Below are positions 48,638 through 58,563 of a DNA stretch of 64,000 bases, in pieces; the stretch's first letter is position 1, and each line of letters starts with the position of its first letter. This stretch comes from Gammaproteobacteria bacterium Gsub. Lineage in GTDB: Bacteria > Pseudomonadota > Gammaproteobacteria > PS1 > Pseudothioglobaceae. Both the position numbers and the translations under genes were made by a program. The stretch spans positions 1-64,000 of the forward strand of contig JYIN01000010.1 in assembly GCA_002007405.1 (NCBI GenBank). The letters are read 5' to 3'. Below the pieces are notes generated by a model. The model did not search any database. It was not told the DNA's origin and saw nothing but the letters and a program-made list of their open reading frames with translations.

Positions 48638-50926
48638 TTGAACAACAAACTTAAAACCAATAAATATAATAGAAACCCTCGCTCTAGAGCAACAAATGAG
48701 GTGTTGTTTATTACTTTAATTGCACTGAGTCTTACCTATTTATTGGCACTTATCACCCATTCTTCGTTAGAAAACCCTTACTCCAGTTCTGATATATTAA
48801 GCACACCTGCTAATCAAGCAGGGATTATCGGTGCTTATTTAAGTGATTTTTCGTTGTCAATTTTTGGTTATAGTAGCTATTTAATACCCATTGCACTACT
48901 TTGGTTGGGGTGGCGTATCCATAAAAATACAGGAAAACCTCCTAACCATCGCCTGATTTTTATCATACGCTTTATCGCTTTTATCATTTTATTACTTGCC
49001 AGTGCGGCAATTCTTAGCATTGAGGCGCCTAACCCACTCAAGGACACAGGCACTATTGGGGGTGGCGATGTGGGTTATTTAATCCACCAATATTTTGCCC
49101 CGCTATTCGCATCTGCTTCATTTATCATCTATTTAAGCGTCATCATGATTAGTTTTAGCATCAGTAGCGCGGCTTCATGGGGCAATATATTGAGTAAAAT
49201 TGGTAATATATTAAGCAAACTGCTAACAAAATTAAAAACAACTTACGCCAATATAAAAACTAGACAAACGATAAAAATAGCCGCTAAGGCGGATCGATCT
49301 GTCATTAAAAAATTCAGTATCCTAAATAAAACACCTGCCCCTAAAATTAAGCCAAGCAAAAAAAATGAGGCAGTGGCATCTGCCAATCTTTTTAATACTG
49401 AGACCCTAAGTGGATTGCCAGATTTGTCTTTATTAAATGAAGTTAATACTAAGACTATTGGTTATTCCAAACAAATGCTAGAGGATATGTCGCGTCAAGT
49501 TGAGCTAAAACTTAAAGATTTTGGTTTTGATGTTACCACCACAACCGTTACCCCAGGACCAGTGGTTACCCAGTTTGAGTTATCATTAGCACCAGGCATA
49601 AAAGTTTCGCAAATCATGAACCTTGATAAAGATCTTGCTAGAGCACTACTAGTCGAAAGTGTGCGGATTGTTGATGTGATTCCCGGAAAACCCGTGATTG
49701 GGCTAGAAATTCCCAATGCTGGGCGTGAAATGATTGGCTTGAGAGAAATTCTATCCTCAAAATTCTTTGCCAAATCAAGATCAGTTTTATCAATGGGTTT
49801 AGGCAAAGATATCAATGGTGTGCCTGTGGTTGTTGATCTAGCAAGAATGCCACATTTATTGATTGCTGGCGCAACCGGGATGGGTAAATCAGTCGGTTTA
49901 AATGCTATTATTTTAAGTGTGTTATATAAAGCCAGAGTTGATGAAGTGCGGATAATTATGATTGATCCTAAAATTGTGGAATTGGCTTGTTACGCTGATA
50001 TACCACATCTACTCACTCCTGTGGTCACTGATATGAACGAAGCTGCCAGCGTGCTGTGGTGGTGTGTTAGTGAAATGGAGAGACGCTATTCATTGCTGGC
50101 AAAACTCTCCGTTCGTAATATTGAGGGCTTTAATGAAAAACTCAAAAAAGCCAAAAACAGAGGGGAGCCACTATCTGACCCATCATTCAACCCTAATACT
50201 GCCAAGGAAGGAGAAATTGCACCTGAGTTAGAGACACTGCCACTTATTATGCTGGTGATTGATGAATATGCCGATATGTTGGGCGCACTTGCCCATCAAG
50301 ACCGAACTAAAGCCAAACGCGTTGAAGCATTGATTGTGCGTCTTGCACAAAAGGCGCGTGCCGCGGGGATTCACTTAGTTATTGCCACCCAGCGTCCAAG
50401 CGTAGATGTGATTACTGGGCTGATTAAATCCAATGTACCAACCCGCATTGCTTTCAAAGTTTCCTCAAAAGTTGATTCTCGCACCGTGCTTGACCAAGGC
50501 GGTGCAGAACAACTGTTGGGGATGGGCGATATGCTCTACATGGCCCCAGGCATTTCACATTTAACCCGCATTCATGGTGCTTTTGTTGATGATGATGAGA
50601 TTGAGCGTGTGGTGCGTTTTTTAAGGGAGAATTCACAAACCAATTATTTAGACGGTATTCTCGATACTACCCATAAGGAATTAGAAGGTAACTATAAGGG
50701 TAGCGATGATGCTGGAGAATTGGACCCGTTATATGATGAAGCAGTGCAAGTGGTTACTACTTCTAAGCGTGCTTCAATTTCTAGCTTGCAGCGCCGTTTG
50801 CGGATTGGTTACAATCGTGCTGCGCGTATTATTGAAGATATGGAAGCCAGTGGTGTTGTCAGCAGTGTAAACAGTGCAGGAAACCGTCAAGTATTAGCGC
50901 CAAAACCTATTGACAATGATGTTTAA
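48638..50926 (+). CDS. ftsK: DNA translocase FtsK
   Basis: Septal motor that resolves and pumps chromosome dimers. About 762 residues; much shorter than E. coli FtsK (1329) because the linker is short, as in many bacteria. Four membrane helices at residues 20-190, a charged linker, then the ATPase with Walker A GATGMGKSVG and Walker B IMLVIDEYADML, and the KOPS-reading gamma winged helix SSLQRRLRIGYNRAARIIEDME. The start is uncertain: TTG at 48638 gives a normal short cytoplasmic N-terminus, GTG at 48593 would add 15 residues but nearly coincides with a TATAAA box at 48583-48588. Confidence 0.94.
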   Translation: MNNKLKTNKYNRNPRSRATNEVLFITLIALSLTYLLALITHSSLENPYSSSDILSTPANQAGIIGAYLSDFSLSIFGYSSYLIPIALLWLGWRIHKNTGKPPNHRLIFIIRFIAFIILLLASAAILSIEAPNPLKDTGTIGGGDVGYLIHQYFAPLFASASFIIYLSVIMISFSISSAASWGNILSKIGNILSKLLTKLKTTYANIKTRQTIKIAAKADRSVIKKFSILNKTPAPKIKPSKKNEAVASANLFNTETLSGLPDLSLLNEVNTKTIGYSKQMLEDMSRQVELKLKDFGFDVTTTTVTPGPVVTQFELSLAPGIKVSQIMNLDKDLARALLVESVRIVDVIPGKPVIGLEIPNAGREMIGLREILSSKFFAKSRSVLSMGLGKDINGVPVVVDLARMPHLLIAGATGMGKSVGLNAIILSVLYKARVDEVRIIMIDPKIVELACYADIPHLLTPVVTDMNEAASVLWWCVSEMERRYSLLAKLSVRNIEGFNEKLKKAKNRGEPLSDPSFNPNTAKEGEIAPELETLPLIMLVIDEYADMLGALAHQDRTKAKRVEALIVRLAQKARAAGIHLVIATQRPSVDVITGLIKSNVPTRIAFKVSSKVDSRTVLDQGGAEQLLGMGDMLYMAPGISHLTRIHGAFVDDDEIERVVRFLRENSQTNYLDGILDTTHKELEGNYKGSDDAGELDPLYDEAVQVVTTSKRASISSLQRRLRIGYNRAARIIEDMEASGVVSSVNSAGNRQVLAPKPIDNDV

Positions 50927-51494
50927 ATCAATTCTCCTTTGTTTTCTATTTTTAGCTAATGGTGCTATTGCAAGTAACCAATTTGCTGATTTTTTTAATC
51001 ATTTAGAGTCTCTTAATGCGAACTTTATTCAGCAAACTTATAGCAACGCCAATGTTTTAATTCATACCGCCTCTGGCAGTCTAACATTTAAACGCCCAAA
51101 GCAACTGAGATGGCATGTAAAAAATCCAGAGGAACAAATATTACTACTCAATGATAATGAATTGTGGTTGATTGATATTGAATTAGAACAAGCCAGCTTG
51201 CAAAAAATCAAAAATATATCAAAAACACCACTACATTGGTTAATTAACAAGCCTGACACTCTCAAAAATATTCCCTTATTTTCACACACAGAAAAAGGCA
51301 TAAATTGGTACACGACTGGTCAAAATAATACCTTGCAGTTTGGCTTTGAAGACGATTTGTTAAAGGTAGTCTCAAAACAAAATAAACTAGGGCAACGAAT
51401 TTTAATCTTATTTTCTAAAATTGTTATTAACCCGAATATTGAGGCAGAGGTTTTTGAGCTTAATATAGGAGATAATTTTGATGTTATCCGTTAG
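50916..51494 (+). CDS. lolA: Outer-membrane lipoprotein carrier protein LolA
   Basis: Periplasmic chaperone that carries lipoproteins from LolCDE to LolB. Signal peptide SILLCFLFLANGAIAS, then the LolA start LESLNANFIQQTYSN, GSLTFKRPKQLRWHVKNPEEQILLLNDNELWLID, and a C-terminal beta barrel. About 192 residues (E. coli 203 precursor). The ATG overlaps the end of ftsK by 11 bases, the usual ftsK-lolA coupling. A TTG six bases upstream is an alternative start. Confidence 0.92.
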   Translation: MMFKSILLCFLFLANGAIASNQFADFFNHLESLNANFIQQTYSNANVLIHTASGSLTFKRPKQLRWHVKNPEEQILLLNDNELWLIDIELEQASLQKIKNISKTPLHWLINKPDTLKNIPLFSHTEKGINWYTTGQNNTLQFGFEDDLLKVVSKQNKLGQRILILFSKIVINPNIEAEVFELNIGDNFDVIR

Positions 51495-51505
51495 TTTTAG
51501 TAGTT

Positions 51506-52402
51506 TTAGCGGGTTTTTATTCTACTTTTTTGCAACCAAGCAGTCAATAGTTTAATTTGAAGGGCATCGAGTCTGTCTTTATGCGCTGGCATAACCCCTC
51601 GTCTGCCAAATTTAATAGAGTGTTTAATAGCATCTAAATCACCGCCATATAGCCAAATATCATCACTCAAGTCGGCTGCACCAAGTAAAGTTTTTCCAGT
51701 TAGGTTTGAGGCATGACAACCAAGGCAGAATTGCTGATATTTTGCCTTTCCATCTGCATGTTTTTTGGTATCGTTTTGTCCATCTTTGGTACTCACACTT
51801 TTAACATAAGCCGCTATTTGATTAACTGCCTGATCTTCCAATACTGCTCCCCAAGCCGGCATTATTGCTTTTCTACCTTGGGCAATGCTATGAGTTATTT
51901 GCTCGCTTTTGTCCCCCCAAAGCCAATCTTGGTCTATCAAGTTAGGGAATATGTCTTGACCTTGGGCGTCTTTTCCATGACAAGTAGCACAATTTTGAGC
52001 GTAAATATTACTTGCTAAGCGCATTGCTTGCGGATTTTTTTTCAAACTTAGCTCATCTGAAGTTTGTAATAAAGTCAATTTTTTATAATATTCATCATCA
52101 ATCTTTGCCTGACTTTCGGCATAATTTTGCGCCACAGTCCAGTTAAACAACCCGTTATAGTTGCCATAACTGGGGTAAAAAATCATATAGATTACACTAT
52201 AAAATAGAGCAATAGTGATGAGCCAGAACCACCAAAAAGGTGCTGGGGCACTGCCTTCTTTTAAATCACCGTCCCAAACAATCTCATCTTCATGTTCGTC
52301 TTTTGCAAAATAAATACGCAACACCAATACCAATAGGAATATTAACCCTAAAACAATCAGTCCAGTTACCCAAGTTTGCCAAAAAAAAGGTAAATTAGCC
52401 AT
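51506..52402 (-). CDS. ccoP: cbb3 cytochrome c oxidase subunit III (CcoP)
   Basis: Membrane-anchored diheme cytochrome c that passes electrons to CcoO/CcoN. Two membrane helices in the first 100 residues, then two heme motifs CATCH and CLGCH with downstream Met ligands (AIMPAWG and GVMPAH). The ATG at 52402 (MANLPFFWQTW) is chosen because AGGAG precedes it by about six bases; it gives 298 residues. The start overlaps the ccoQ stop. Confidence 0.95.
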   Translation of the reverse strand: MANLPFFWQTWVTGLIVLGLIFLLVLVLRIYFAKDEHEDEIVWDGDLKEGSAPAPFWWFWLITIALFYSVIYMIFYPSYGNYNGLFNWTVAQNYAESQAKIDDEYYKKLTLLQTSDELSLKKNPQAMRLASNIYAQNCATCHGKDAQGQDIFPNLIDQDWLWGDKSEQITHSIAQGRKAIMPAWGAVLEDQAVNQIAAYVKSVSTKDGQNDTKKHADGKAKYQQFCLGCHASNLTGKTLLGAADLSDDIWLYGGDLDAIKHSIKFGRRGVMPAHKDRLDALQIKLLTAWLQKSRIKTR

Positions 52403-52550
52403 GCCTATCTCCTGAAATTTCTTCATCAAATAAAGGAATATTCATACAGTCATCTTGTTCTTGTTTGCTTTGTCTCATTGACATCCAAATAATCAATGCA
52501 ATCATAAAACCCATGATAATCATGTCACCAATTAAAATAAATTGCCACAT
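52395..52550 (-). CDS. ccoQ: cbb3 oxidase small subunit CcoQ
   Basis: A 51-residue protein between ccoO and ccoP. It begins MWQFILIGDMIIMGFMIALI, one membrane helix, followed by a polar tail (MRQSKQEQDD...). Size, topology and place match CcoQ (FixQ), which stabilises the CcoNO-CcoP complex. The ATG shares one base with the ccoO stop (TAATG), and the stop lies within the first codons of ccoP, so all are translationally coupled. Confidence 0.88.
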   Translation of the reverse strand: MWQFILIGDMIIMGFMIALIIWMSMRQSKQEQDDCMNIPLFDEEISGDRHG

Positions 52551-53152
52551 TATCGATATACCCCCAATACTTGCAAGTAAGCAATCATTGCCTCTAATTC
52601 GGTCTTACCTTCAATATCTCGCCCAGCCTGTTTGATTTGTTCATCAGTATAAGGATGACCCATTTTTTTCAAAAGTTTTAATTTTGCTACAATCAACTCT
52701 GGATCTACCTTATTTTTATCCAGCCAAGGGTAGGCGGGCATAATCGATTCTGGTACTACCGCTCTAGGGTTAATTAAATGTATTTCGTGCCATTTATCAC
52801 TATATTTGCCAGCAAGCCTTGCCAAATCAGGACCAGTGCGCTTCGAACCCCACAAAAATGGACGATCATAAATAAACTCCCCAGCAATAGAATTTTTACC
52901 GTAGCGCATCACTTCGCCCACCAACGGTCTGATTTGTTGAGAATGACAACCAACACATCCTTCACGAATGTAGATGTCCCTGCCCGTCAATTCTAAAGCA
53001 CTATAAGGTTTGATGTTTTCCGTCCCTCGGTGTAGCGACTGATCAAATAAGTTGGGCAGAATTTGCACCAAACCGCCAATTGAGGCAACAATTAAAATAC
53101 CAAATATCAATAAAGCTGAGTTACTTTCAATGGTTTTATGTAGTTTTAACAT
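52550..53152 (-). CDS. ccoO: cbb3 cytochrome c oxidase subunit II (CcoO)
   Basis: Membrane-anchored monoheme cytochrome c, 200 residues. N-terminal helix ALLIFGILIVASIGGLVQILP, the heme motif IREGCVGCHSQQIRP, then the CcoO-typical EVMRYG, FIYDRPFLWGSKRTGPDLARLAGKYSD and IMPAYPWL (Met ligand). Lies between ccoN and ccoQ. Confidence 0.96.
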   Translation of the reverse strand: MLKLHKTIESNSALLIFGILIVASIGGLVQILPNLFDQSLHRGTENIKPYSALELTGRDIYIREGCVGCHSQQIRPLVGEVMRYGKNSIAGEFIYDRPFLWGSKRTGPDLARLAGKYSDKWHEIHLINPRAVVPESIMPAYPWLDKNKVDPELIVAKLKLLKKMGHPYTDEQIKQAGRDIEGKTELEAMIAYLQVLGVYR

Positions 53153-53167
53153 CTATGCCATGCCCCC

Positions 53168-54607
53168 TCAAATCTCGTTACCTTTATTGACTTTTGGTAT
53201 TCTCACCAACACTGGCATCACATTCTTGCCAGCAACAAAGGTTTTGAATAGATTATAAGCCATTAATAACGCACCCATTAAAAATAATAAGCCGCCTAGC
53301 AGGCGAATCCAATGATAAGGAATGGTGGTTATCATAATATCAATAAAACTATAATTTAACTGCCCATAATCATCAATTGATAAATTCATAATCCCTTGGC
53401 TGATGCCAGCACCCCATAACGCTACAATGTAGAGTAACACACCCATTAGTGCCAACCAAAAATGCACATTAACCAAATGCTTGCTAAATAATTCCTTTCT
53501 GCCGACCAGTTTCGGCACCAAAAAATAGATGGTTCCAAAAGTAATAAAAGCATTCCAACCCAGCGCACCTGAGTGCACATGTCCTACAGTCCAATCAGTA
53601 TAGTGACTGATTACATTTACACTTTTGATTGACAACATTGGGCCCTCAAAAGTGGATAGAGCATAGAATACCATTGATACCATCACAAATTTCATGCCTG
53701 GGTCGGTGCGTAATTTATCCCAAGCACCACTCATGGTCATTACCGCATTGACCATAGTTGCCCAAGAAGGGGCTAACAAAATCAGACTCATTACCATGGC
53801 AGTTGTCATTAGCCAATCAGGGATAGCAGTGTAATGCAAGTGATGCGGTCCAACCCAAATATAAGTATAAACAAACGCCCAAAATGCTATTATTGAGAGG
53901 CGATAACTCCAAATCGGCTTCCCAGCTTGCTTGGGCAAGGTGTAATAAAACATACCCAAAAAACCTGCAGTTAGAAAAAAACCAACCGCATTATGTCCAT
54001 ACCACCATTGTACAATCGCATCTTGCGCCCCTTCATAAACCGAATAAGACTGCATCCAACTATATGGCAACGCTAAATTATTAACAATATGCAACATTGC
54101 CACTACAATAATCAACGCCCCATAAAACCAATTAGAAACATAAATCGGGCGGATTTTTCGTGTGGCAAGAGTACCAAAAAAGACCACCGCAAAACTCACC
54201 CAAACCAAAGCCACAGCAATATCAAGTGGCCATTCAAACTCGGCATATTCTTTACTACTGGTATAACCCATCAGCAAACTCACCAAACCAACTGCCACCC
54301 CAATTTGCCAACCAATAGCAACAAACCAAGCCAATTTAGGGGTAAATAGGCGTACATGACAAGTGCGTTGCACGCTATAAAAACCAGTGGCAATCAGTGC
54401 TGAGCCGCCAAAACCAAAAATAACTGCATTGGTATGGAAGGGGCGTAAGCGTCCAAACGAGATTTGGGCAATATCTAAATTAAGCCACGGCATTACTAAT
54501 TCTGCCGATAGATACACCCCAGCACCCATACCTATAATTGCCCAAACAATGGTGCAAAATAATAAAAATACTGTGGCAGAATCAGTGTAATAAAGATTTT
54601 TTTCCAT
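53168..54607 (-). CDS. ccoN: cbb3 cytochrome c oxidase subunit I (CcoN)
   Basis: Catalytic heme b/heme b3-CuB subunit of the high-affinity oxidase; 479 residues, about 12 membrane helices. Heme-ligand regions are [47 protein letters not shown] and [23 protein letters not shown] precedes the ATG by nine bases. The ccoNOQP order is canonical; the assembly genes ccoGHIS are not in the window. Confidence 0.97.
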   Translation of the reverse strand: MEKNLYYTDSATVFLLFCTIVWAIIGMGAGVYLSAELVMPWLNLDIAQISFGRLRPFHTNAVIFGFGGSALIATGFYSVQRTCHVRLFTPKLAWFVAIGWQIGVAVGLVSLLMGYTSSKEYAEFEWPLDIAVALVWVSFAVVFFGTLATRKIRPIYVSNWFYGALIIVVAMLHIVNNLALPYSWMQSYSVYEGAQDAIVQWWYGHNAVGFFLTAGFLGMFYYTLPKQAGKPIWSYRLSIIAFWAFVYTYIWVGPHHLHYTAIPDWLMTTAMVMSLILLAPSWATMVNAVMTMSGAWDKLRTDPGMKFVMVSMVFYALSTFEGPMLSIKSVNVISHYTDWTVGHVHSGALGWNAFITFGTIYFLVPKLVGRKELFSKHLVNVHFWLALMGVLLYIVALWGAGISQGIMNLSIDDYGQLNYSFIDIMITTIPYHWIRLLGGLLFLMGALLMAYNLFKTFVAGKNVMPVLVRIPKVNKGNEI

Positions 54608-54611
54608 AAAG

Positions 54612-55181
54612 TTAAACTCCTAAATTGGGACCGATGCCATATACCCAAGCGATGGCACTGACACCTAATAGCGCTAAAAAAGCAGTAACCAAATAACCTA
54701 AAATTGCACAACCCATAAATACACCACGATCGTAATCGGTTTTTAATAAAATTGGAATAGAACTAAATAATAAATAACAGCTCCAAGCAAAAACAGGGGA
54801 AAGCACAATAATATGGAATAAAACTGAAGGATATAAATGCACCACGCCCGCCACCATAATCGGCGTGCCTACTACACTAACAACCGCAAACGCATCTTTT
54901 AAAGTGGCGTTTGGTGCATACACTTTTGCCATCCATTTAATCACAAAGGCGGTAACCAAAAAACCTGCTATTAAAGCTAGGGCATAAAAAATGGAAATGG
55001 CTATTGACTCTGGCAGAGATAGACGAATTGGATCAGATATGCCCAGTGACCAGCCATAAAAATAAGTGCCAAAAAAGGCACTGATAGGAGGGATAAGCCC
55101 TAACCAAATTGAATAACCAAAAAAGAGCTGTGCGGGCGAATAGTCAGACTCAGCAAGATGTTTGATTACGCTTTTAGTCAT
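54612..55181 (-). CDS. Yip1/DUF1282-family inner membrane protein
   Basis: A 189-residue protein with five or six membrane helices. Motifs such as [57 protein letters not shown] and [12 protein letters not shown] fit the Yip1 family. Its function in bacteria is unknown. It ends four bases before the ccoN start on the same strand, so it is the first gene of the cco operon; a role in oxidase assembly is only an inference from position. Confidence 0.75.
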   Translation of the reverse strand: MTKSVIKHLAESDYSPAQLFFGYSIWLGLIPPISAFFGTYFYGWSLGISDPIRLSLPESIAISIFYALALIAGFLVTAFVIKWMAKVYAPNATLKDAFAVVSVVGTPIMVAGVVHLYPSVLFHIIVLSPVFAWSCYLLFSSIPILLKTDYDRGVFMGCAILGYLVTAFLALLGVSAIAWVYGIGPNLGV

Positions 55182-55283
55182 AATAGCCTCGATAACTCAG
55201 TAGTCAAGTTAGGTCAAATTATATACTAACAAAATACCAAAGTGTATTTTTTTTACATATCCACAATACATTACACTTTCTCC

Positions 55284-55545
55284 TATATTCTTTCTCATTC
55301 ATTTTAATAGATTCAGTCTGCTGGTCAAACTTTTTTTAAACTCTTTACCAAGGTTTAGATATATTTTATTGAGATACCTTAATCTTATCACATTGTTTTT
55401 ACTTCACTGTCGTTTAGGTTTGGCTCTGGGTCTGATAAACATTATTTGGCGCTTTATATTTTTTTATTGGTTGGTTGATTTATTTATGTTAGTTTAAAGA
55501 GATTATTTAGGTATTTTTTTGTTGGAGAAAATGTAATCTGTTTTT
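55284..55545 (-). repeat. Dispersed mosaic intergenic repeat, copy C (between Yip1 gene and NDH-2)
   Basis: This fills much of the 395-bp gap. TATTCTTTCTCATTC (about 55288) matches copy B at 29413. CTG(C)(C/T)GGTCAAACT and the T-rich block after it match 29576-29600. TAGATATATTTTATTGAGATACC (55357-55379) is the inverted counterpart of 8812-8838 in copy A. GATTATTTAGGTATTTTTTT and GTTGGAGAAAAT (55501-55532) match the distal end of copy B. No coding sequence is present. Confidence 0.72.
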
Positions 55546-55576
55546 TTTGAGCTTTTACAGTTAAAAATTCAAGACC

Positions 55577-57121
55577 TTATTTTGTAAAAATTTTATCAAA
55601 TTGCCTAAAATCTTGTCGCAACGACAAAAACACATCTTGACTAATAGATAATATTTTAGTTTTTTCTAAAGCATAAACTTGCCCCTGGTGGGTATTATCA
55701 GCGCTCGTAGTATCAGGAAAATAATGTTGTTCTGTTAGTATTTTATCCTCTTCTTGAGTTTTGCAAATAACACTGCCAGAGATGATTAAATACAAATTTT
55801 TAATAATCTCACCAGAGTCACAAACCACATCATTTTTATTAAAATATAGGTATTTAATTGGCTTTTTTTCACAGGCGACTATTTGTACCAAAGTGCGAGG
55901 GAAAAAATAATCCATCATCCAATTAAGTGAAATTCTAATTTTTGCCATATTGCCAGGAATTTTAGTGATGTATACCCCTCGCCAAATCGCCCATGCCAAT
56001 ACCCCAGACAAACGCAACTTGGATATTTGTGCTACACCTTGATAGGCACCTATTGATGCCATTATTCCAATTGGCTTAAATTGAAAAGGTTTTTTTGGTT
56101 GTTGGAATAAATGCTGTAACAAATTATGTGCCAATACTTTGGCTTCACGCACTGCAAACTGTGCTGTTGAGGGGGCGTATTGTCCATTTCCCATTGGAAT
56201 TAGGGCAGCATCACCCAATGCCCAAATATTTTTAGTTTTTAATACCTGCATATATTCATTAACTTGTATTTTTTCGTGTTTTAAATCAAAATTATTAGTA
56301 ATGAAATCAAAAGCACCACTTCCTATTGTGGTAACAATAGTCAGTGCAGGTATTTTCTCACCATTATTTAATGCGACATACTCGGTACTGGCGCTTGAAA
56401 CAGAGATATTGAGTCGGATTTCCACGCCGCGTTTTTGTAATTTCCGTTGGGCGTAATTTGCTAAAGATTCTGGTAATTGTTGTAGAATCCGCCTTCCCCC
56501 TTGTAATAATATAAATTGCACCTGTGCGGGAGTAATATTGGGGTAATATTTCAATGCCCTATGCACCATGTCTTGTAATTCACCAATGGTTTCCACACCC
56601 GAAAATCCAGCACCAACCACCACAAAAGTAAGTGCGGATTTTTTAACCGCCTCATCTAAAGTAACATCAGCCAATTCCAAACATTGGAGAATATGATTTC
56701 TTAATAAAAAGGCATCATTTAAAGTTTTCATGGTGAAAGTATGTTCAGCAAAGCCAGTTAGATTCAAGTTGTTTGTCTGCCCACAGGCGATAATCAATTC
56801 ATCATAGTCGATGCTAATTAATTTTTTATGTCGACCCTGTAATACCTGAATTTGGTGATTTTTTTTATCAATCTGTTTGACCACAGCAAGACGATGTTTA
56901 ATCTTAGGCAACAGCATTCTAAGTGGGCTAACCGCATCATGCGGGTTGATAATGCCAGAGCTCACTTCTGGCAATAAGGGTTGAAAAATAAAATAATTAT
57001 GGGCGTTAATCAGCTCAATTTGGATATTTTTTTGCCCTGATTTTTTTAATAATTTAAATAAATTTTTGGCAATAAAAACACCTGAAAAACCAGCACCAAC
57101 AATTAAAATTTTTTTCATCAT
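55577..57121 (-). CDS. Type II NADH dehydrogenase-like flavoprotein with C-terminal cyclic-nucleotide-binding-like domain
   Basis: A 514-residue protein. Residues 1 to about 420 are an NDH-2 type FAD/NAD(P) oxidoreductase: FAD motif ILIVGAGFSGVFIAKNL, second Rossmann motif VVVGAGFSGVETIGEL, IWALGDAALIP and APSTAQFAVREA, and a hydrophobic, amphipathic membrane-contact region (about 370-420). Residues about 430-510 match a CRP/cNMP-binding beta-roll: YFNKNDVVCDSGEIIKNLYLIISGSV. It should pass electrons from NADH to quinone at the inner face of the membrane, with the tail as a sensor or regulator. The mobile-element-like motif TTATGCAAAAGTCTTA (57121-57136) abuts the start. Probably last of an eight-gene unit. 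Confidence 0.85.
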   Translation of the reverse strand: MMKKILIVGAGFSGVFIAKNLFKLLKKSGQKNIQIELINAHNYFIFQPLLPEVSSGIINPHDAVSPLRMLLPKIKHRLAVVKQIDKKNHQIQVLQGRHKKLISIDYDELIIACGQTNNLNLTGFAEHTFTMKTLNDAFLLRNHILQCLELADVTLDEAVKKSALTFVVVGAGFSGVETIGELQDMVHRALKYYPNITPAQVQFILLQGGRRILQQLPESLANYAQRKLQKRGVEIRLNISVSSASTEYVALNNGEKIPALTIVTTIGSGAFDFITNNFDLKHEKIQVNEYMQVLKTKNIWALGDAALIPMGNGQYAPSTAQFAVREAKVLAHNLLQHLFQQPKKPFQFKPIGIMASIGAYQGVAQISKLRLSGVLAWAIWRGVYITKIPGNMAKIRISLNWMMDYFFPRTLVQIVACEKKPIKYLYFNKNDVVCDSGEIIKNLYLIISGSVICKTQEEDKILTEQHYFPDTTSADNTHQGQVYALEKTKILSISQDVFLSLRQDFRQFDKIFTK

Positions 57122-57136
57122 TATGCAAAAGTCTTA
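57121..57136 (-). repeat. IS/MITE terminal-repeat-like motif at the NDH-2 start
   Basis: TTATGCAAAAGTCTTA is the reverse complement of TAAGACTTTTGCATAA, matching the ends at 651, 741 (complement), 43421 and 47241. It lies directly in front of the NDH-2 start codons within the 54-base gap after the aldehyde dehydrogenase gene. Confidence 0.45.
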
Positions 57137-57175
57137 CAAAGGCTATTTTTAAAGGATGTGGATTTAACAGCAAAC

Positions 57176-58552
57176 TTAATTTTTAATCACTAACATCTTA
57201 TGTTCAAGCATATCCGCCATCGTATGCTCAATTCCGCCAATACCATAACCTGAATGTTTACGCCCAGCAAACGGCATCCAATCGACTCTAAAAGTTGTGT
57301 AGTCGTTAATCATCACCGCCGAGGCTTGGAGTTTTTTTGCAGCCTTCATAGCAAATGATATATCATCACTAAAAACAGCTGCTTGGAACGACACATCCAA
57401 GGCATTTGCCTCATCAATTGCACAATCAACATCACTATAACTATAAATACAAACCACAGGGGCAAAAACTTCCAGCGTTGAAACTTTTGAATTTTTTGCT
57501 GGATTTAACAATACAGTAGGCGAGTAACTCACAGCATTGATACGCTTTCCACCAGTTATCAAAGTTGCTCCTTCAGCAATCGCCTCATTAACCCACGCTT
57601 CAACCCTATCAACTTCTTTAGGTAGGATCAAAGGTCCAACATCGGTCTTTTCATCAATCGCATCACCAACTACTAATTTTTCAGCCTCTTTGGCAATTTT
57701 TTTGGCAATTTCCTCTGCCTTCTCATCTGCTACATAAATTCTTTGCACTGAAACACAAACCTGCCCTGCATGGTAAAAACTTGCCTTTACCACCCCTTTA
57801 ATAAAACCTTCTTCATCTCGATACTTATCAAAAATAAGTGGGGCAACACCCCCATGTTCCAAAGCACAACGGCTACCAGGGGAGAGTTTTGATTTAAGAT
57901 ACCAACCAACTCTAGCCGAGCCGATAAAACTAAAAAATGCCACTCGCGGGTCGGTTACCAATTTTTCGGAATTTTCGGTACTGGTTAACGCCACTTGTAG
58001 CCAATATTTTGGCAAACCTGCTTGTGTGGCTAACTCAGCAAAACGCAAACAGCATAGCGGGGTTGCTTCCGTAGGTTTAACAATTACTGGGCAGCCAGTA
58101 GCAATGGCAGGCACCACCTGATGCACAATCAGGTTAAGAGGATGATTAAACGCACTCACTGCGACTACCACACCAATTGGCTCCATTGTGGTAAATGCCA
58201 AACGCCCTTCCCCTGCAGGGGTTAAGTCCATTGGCACCTCATAACCCTTGGTATTACGAATGCTTGAGATGGCAAGCTGTACACCGTCAATAGCGCGAGT
58301 AACTTCTACGCGTGCATCTTTTAGTGGTTTGCCGCCCTCATTGGCAATTAATTCTGCCAAATCTTGTGCCTCATTTTTCATCAAATGGGCAATTTTTTCT
58401 AAAATTTCAATTCTCTGATAAGCAGGCAACTTCCCTTTTTTGTGGGTTGAATCTGCATTTGATAGCATTGTCCCAACTTCAGTTGCATTGTGCATTTTAA
58501 GTGTTGCCAATACTTTTTGAGTGTAGGCTTGTTTAACTACTAATTGAGTCAT
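57176..58552 (-). CDS. Aldehyde dehydrogenase (NAD(P)-dependent)
   Basis: A 458-residue member of the ALDH superfamily. NAD-binding region EPIGVVVAVSAFNHPLNL and PVIVKPTEATP, oxidation motif FIGSARVGWYL, general-base Glu in CALEHGGVAPLI, nucleophilic Cys in YHAGQVCVSVQRIYV and the C-terminal MPFAGRKHSGYG. The sequence type is close to the group holding sulfoacetaldehyde, phosphonoacetaldehyde and lactaldehyde dehydrogenases; the substrate cannot be fixed. AGGAG precedes the ATG. It lies 11 bases after the TPP-enzyme gene, so the two probably act in one pathway. Confidence 0.9.
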   Translation of the reverse strand: MTQLVVKQAYTQKVLATLKMHNATEVGTMLSNADSTHKKGKLPAYQRIEILEKIAHLMKNEAQDLAELIANEGGKPLKDARVEVTRAIDGVQLAISSIRNTKGYEVPMDLTPAGEGRLAFTTMEPIGVVVAVSAFNHPLNLIVHQVVPAIATGCPVIVKPTEATPLCCLRFAELATQAGLPKYWLQVALTSTENSEKLVTDPRVAFFSFIGSARVGWYLKSKLSPGSRCALEHGGVAPLIFDKYRDEEGFIKGVVKASFYHAGQVCVSVQRIYVADEKAEEIAKKIAKEAEKLVVGDAIDEKTDVGPLILPKEVDRVEAWVNEAIAEGATLITGGKRINAVSYSPTVLLNPAKNSKVSTLEVFAPVVCIYSYSDVDCAIDEANALDVSFQAAVFSDDISFAMKAAKKLQASAVMINDYTTFRVDWMPFAGRKHSGYGIGGIEHTMADMLEHKMLVIKN

Positions 58553-58563
58553 GATTTTTCTCC

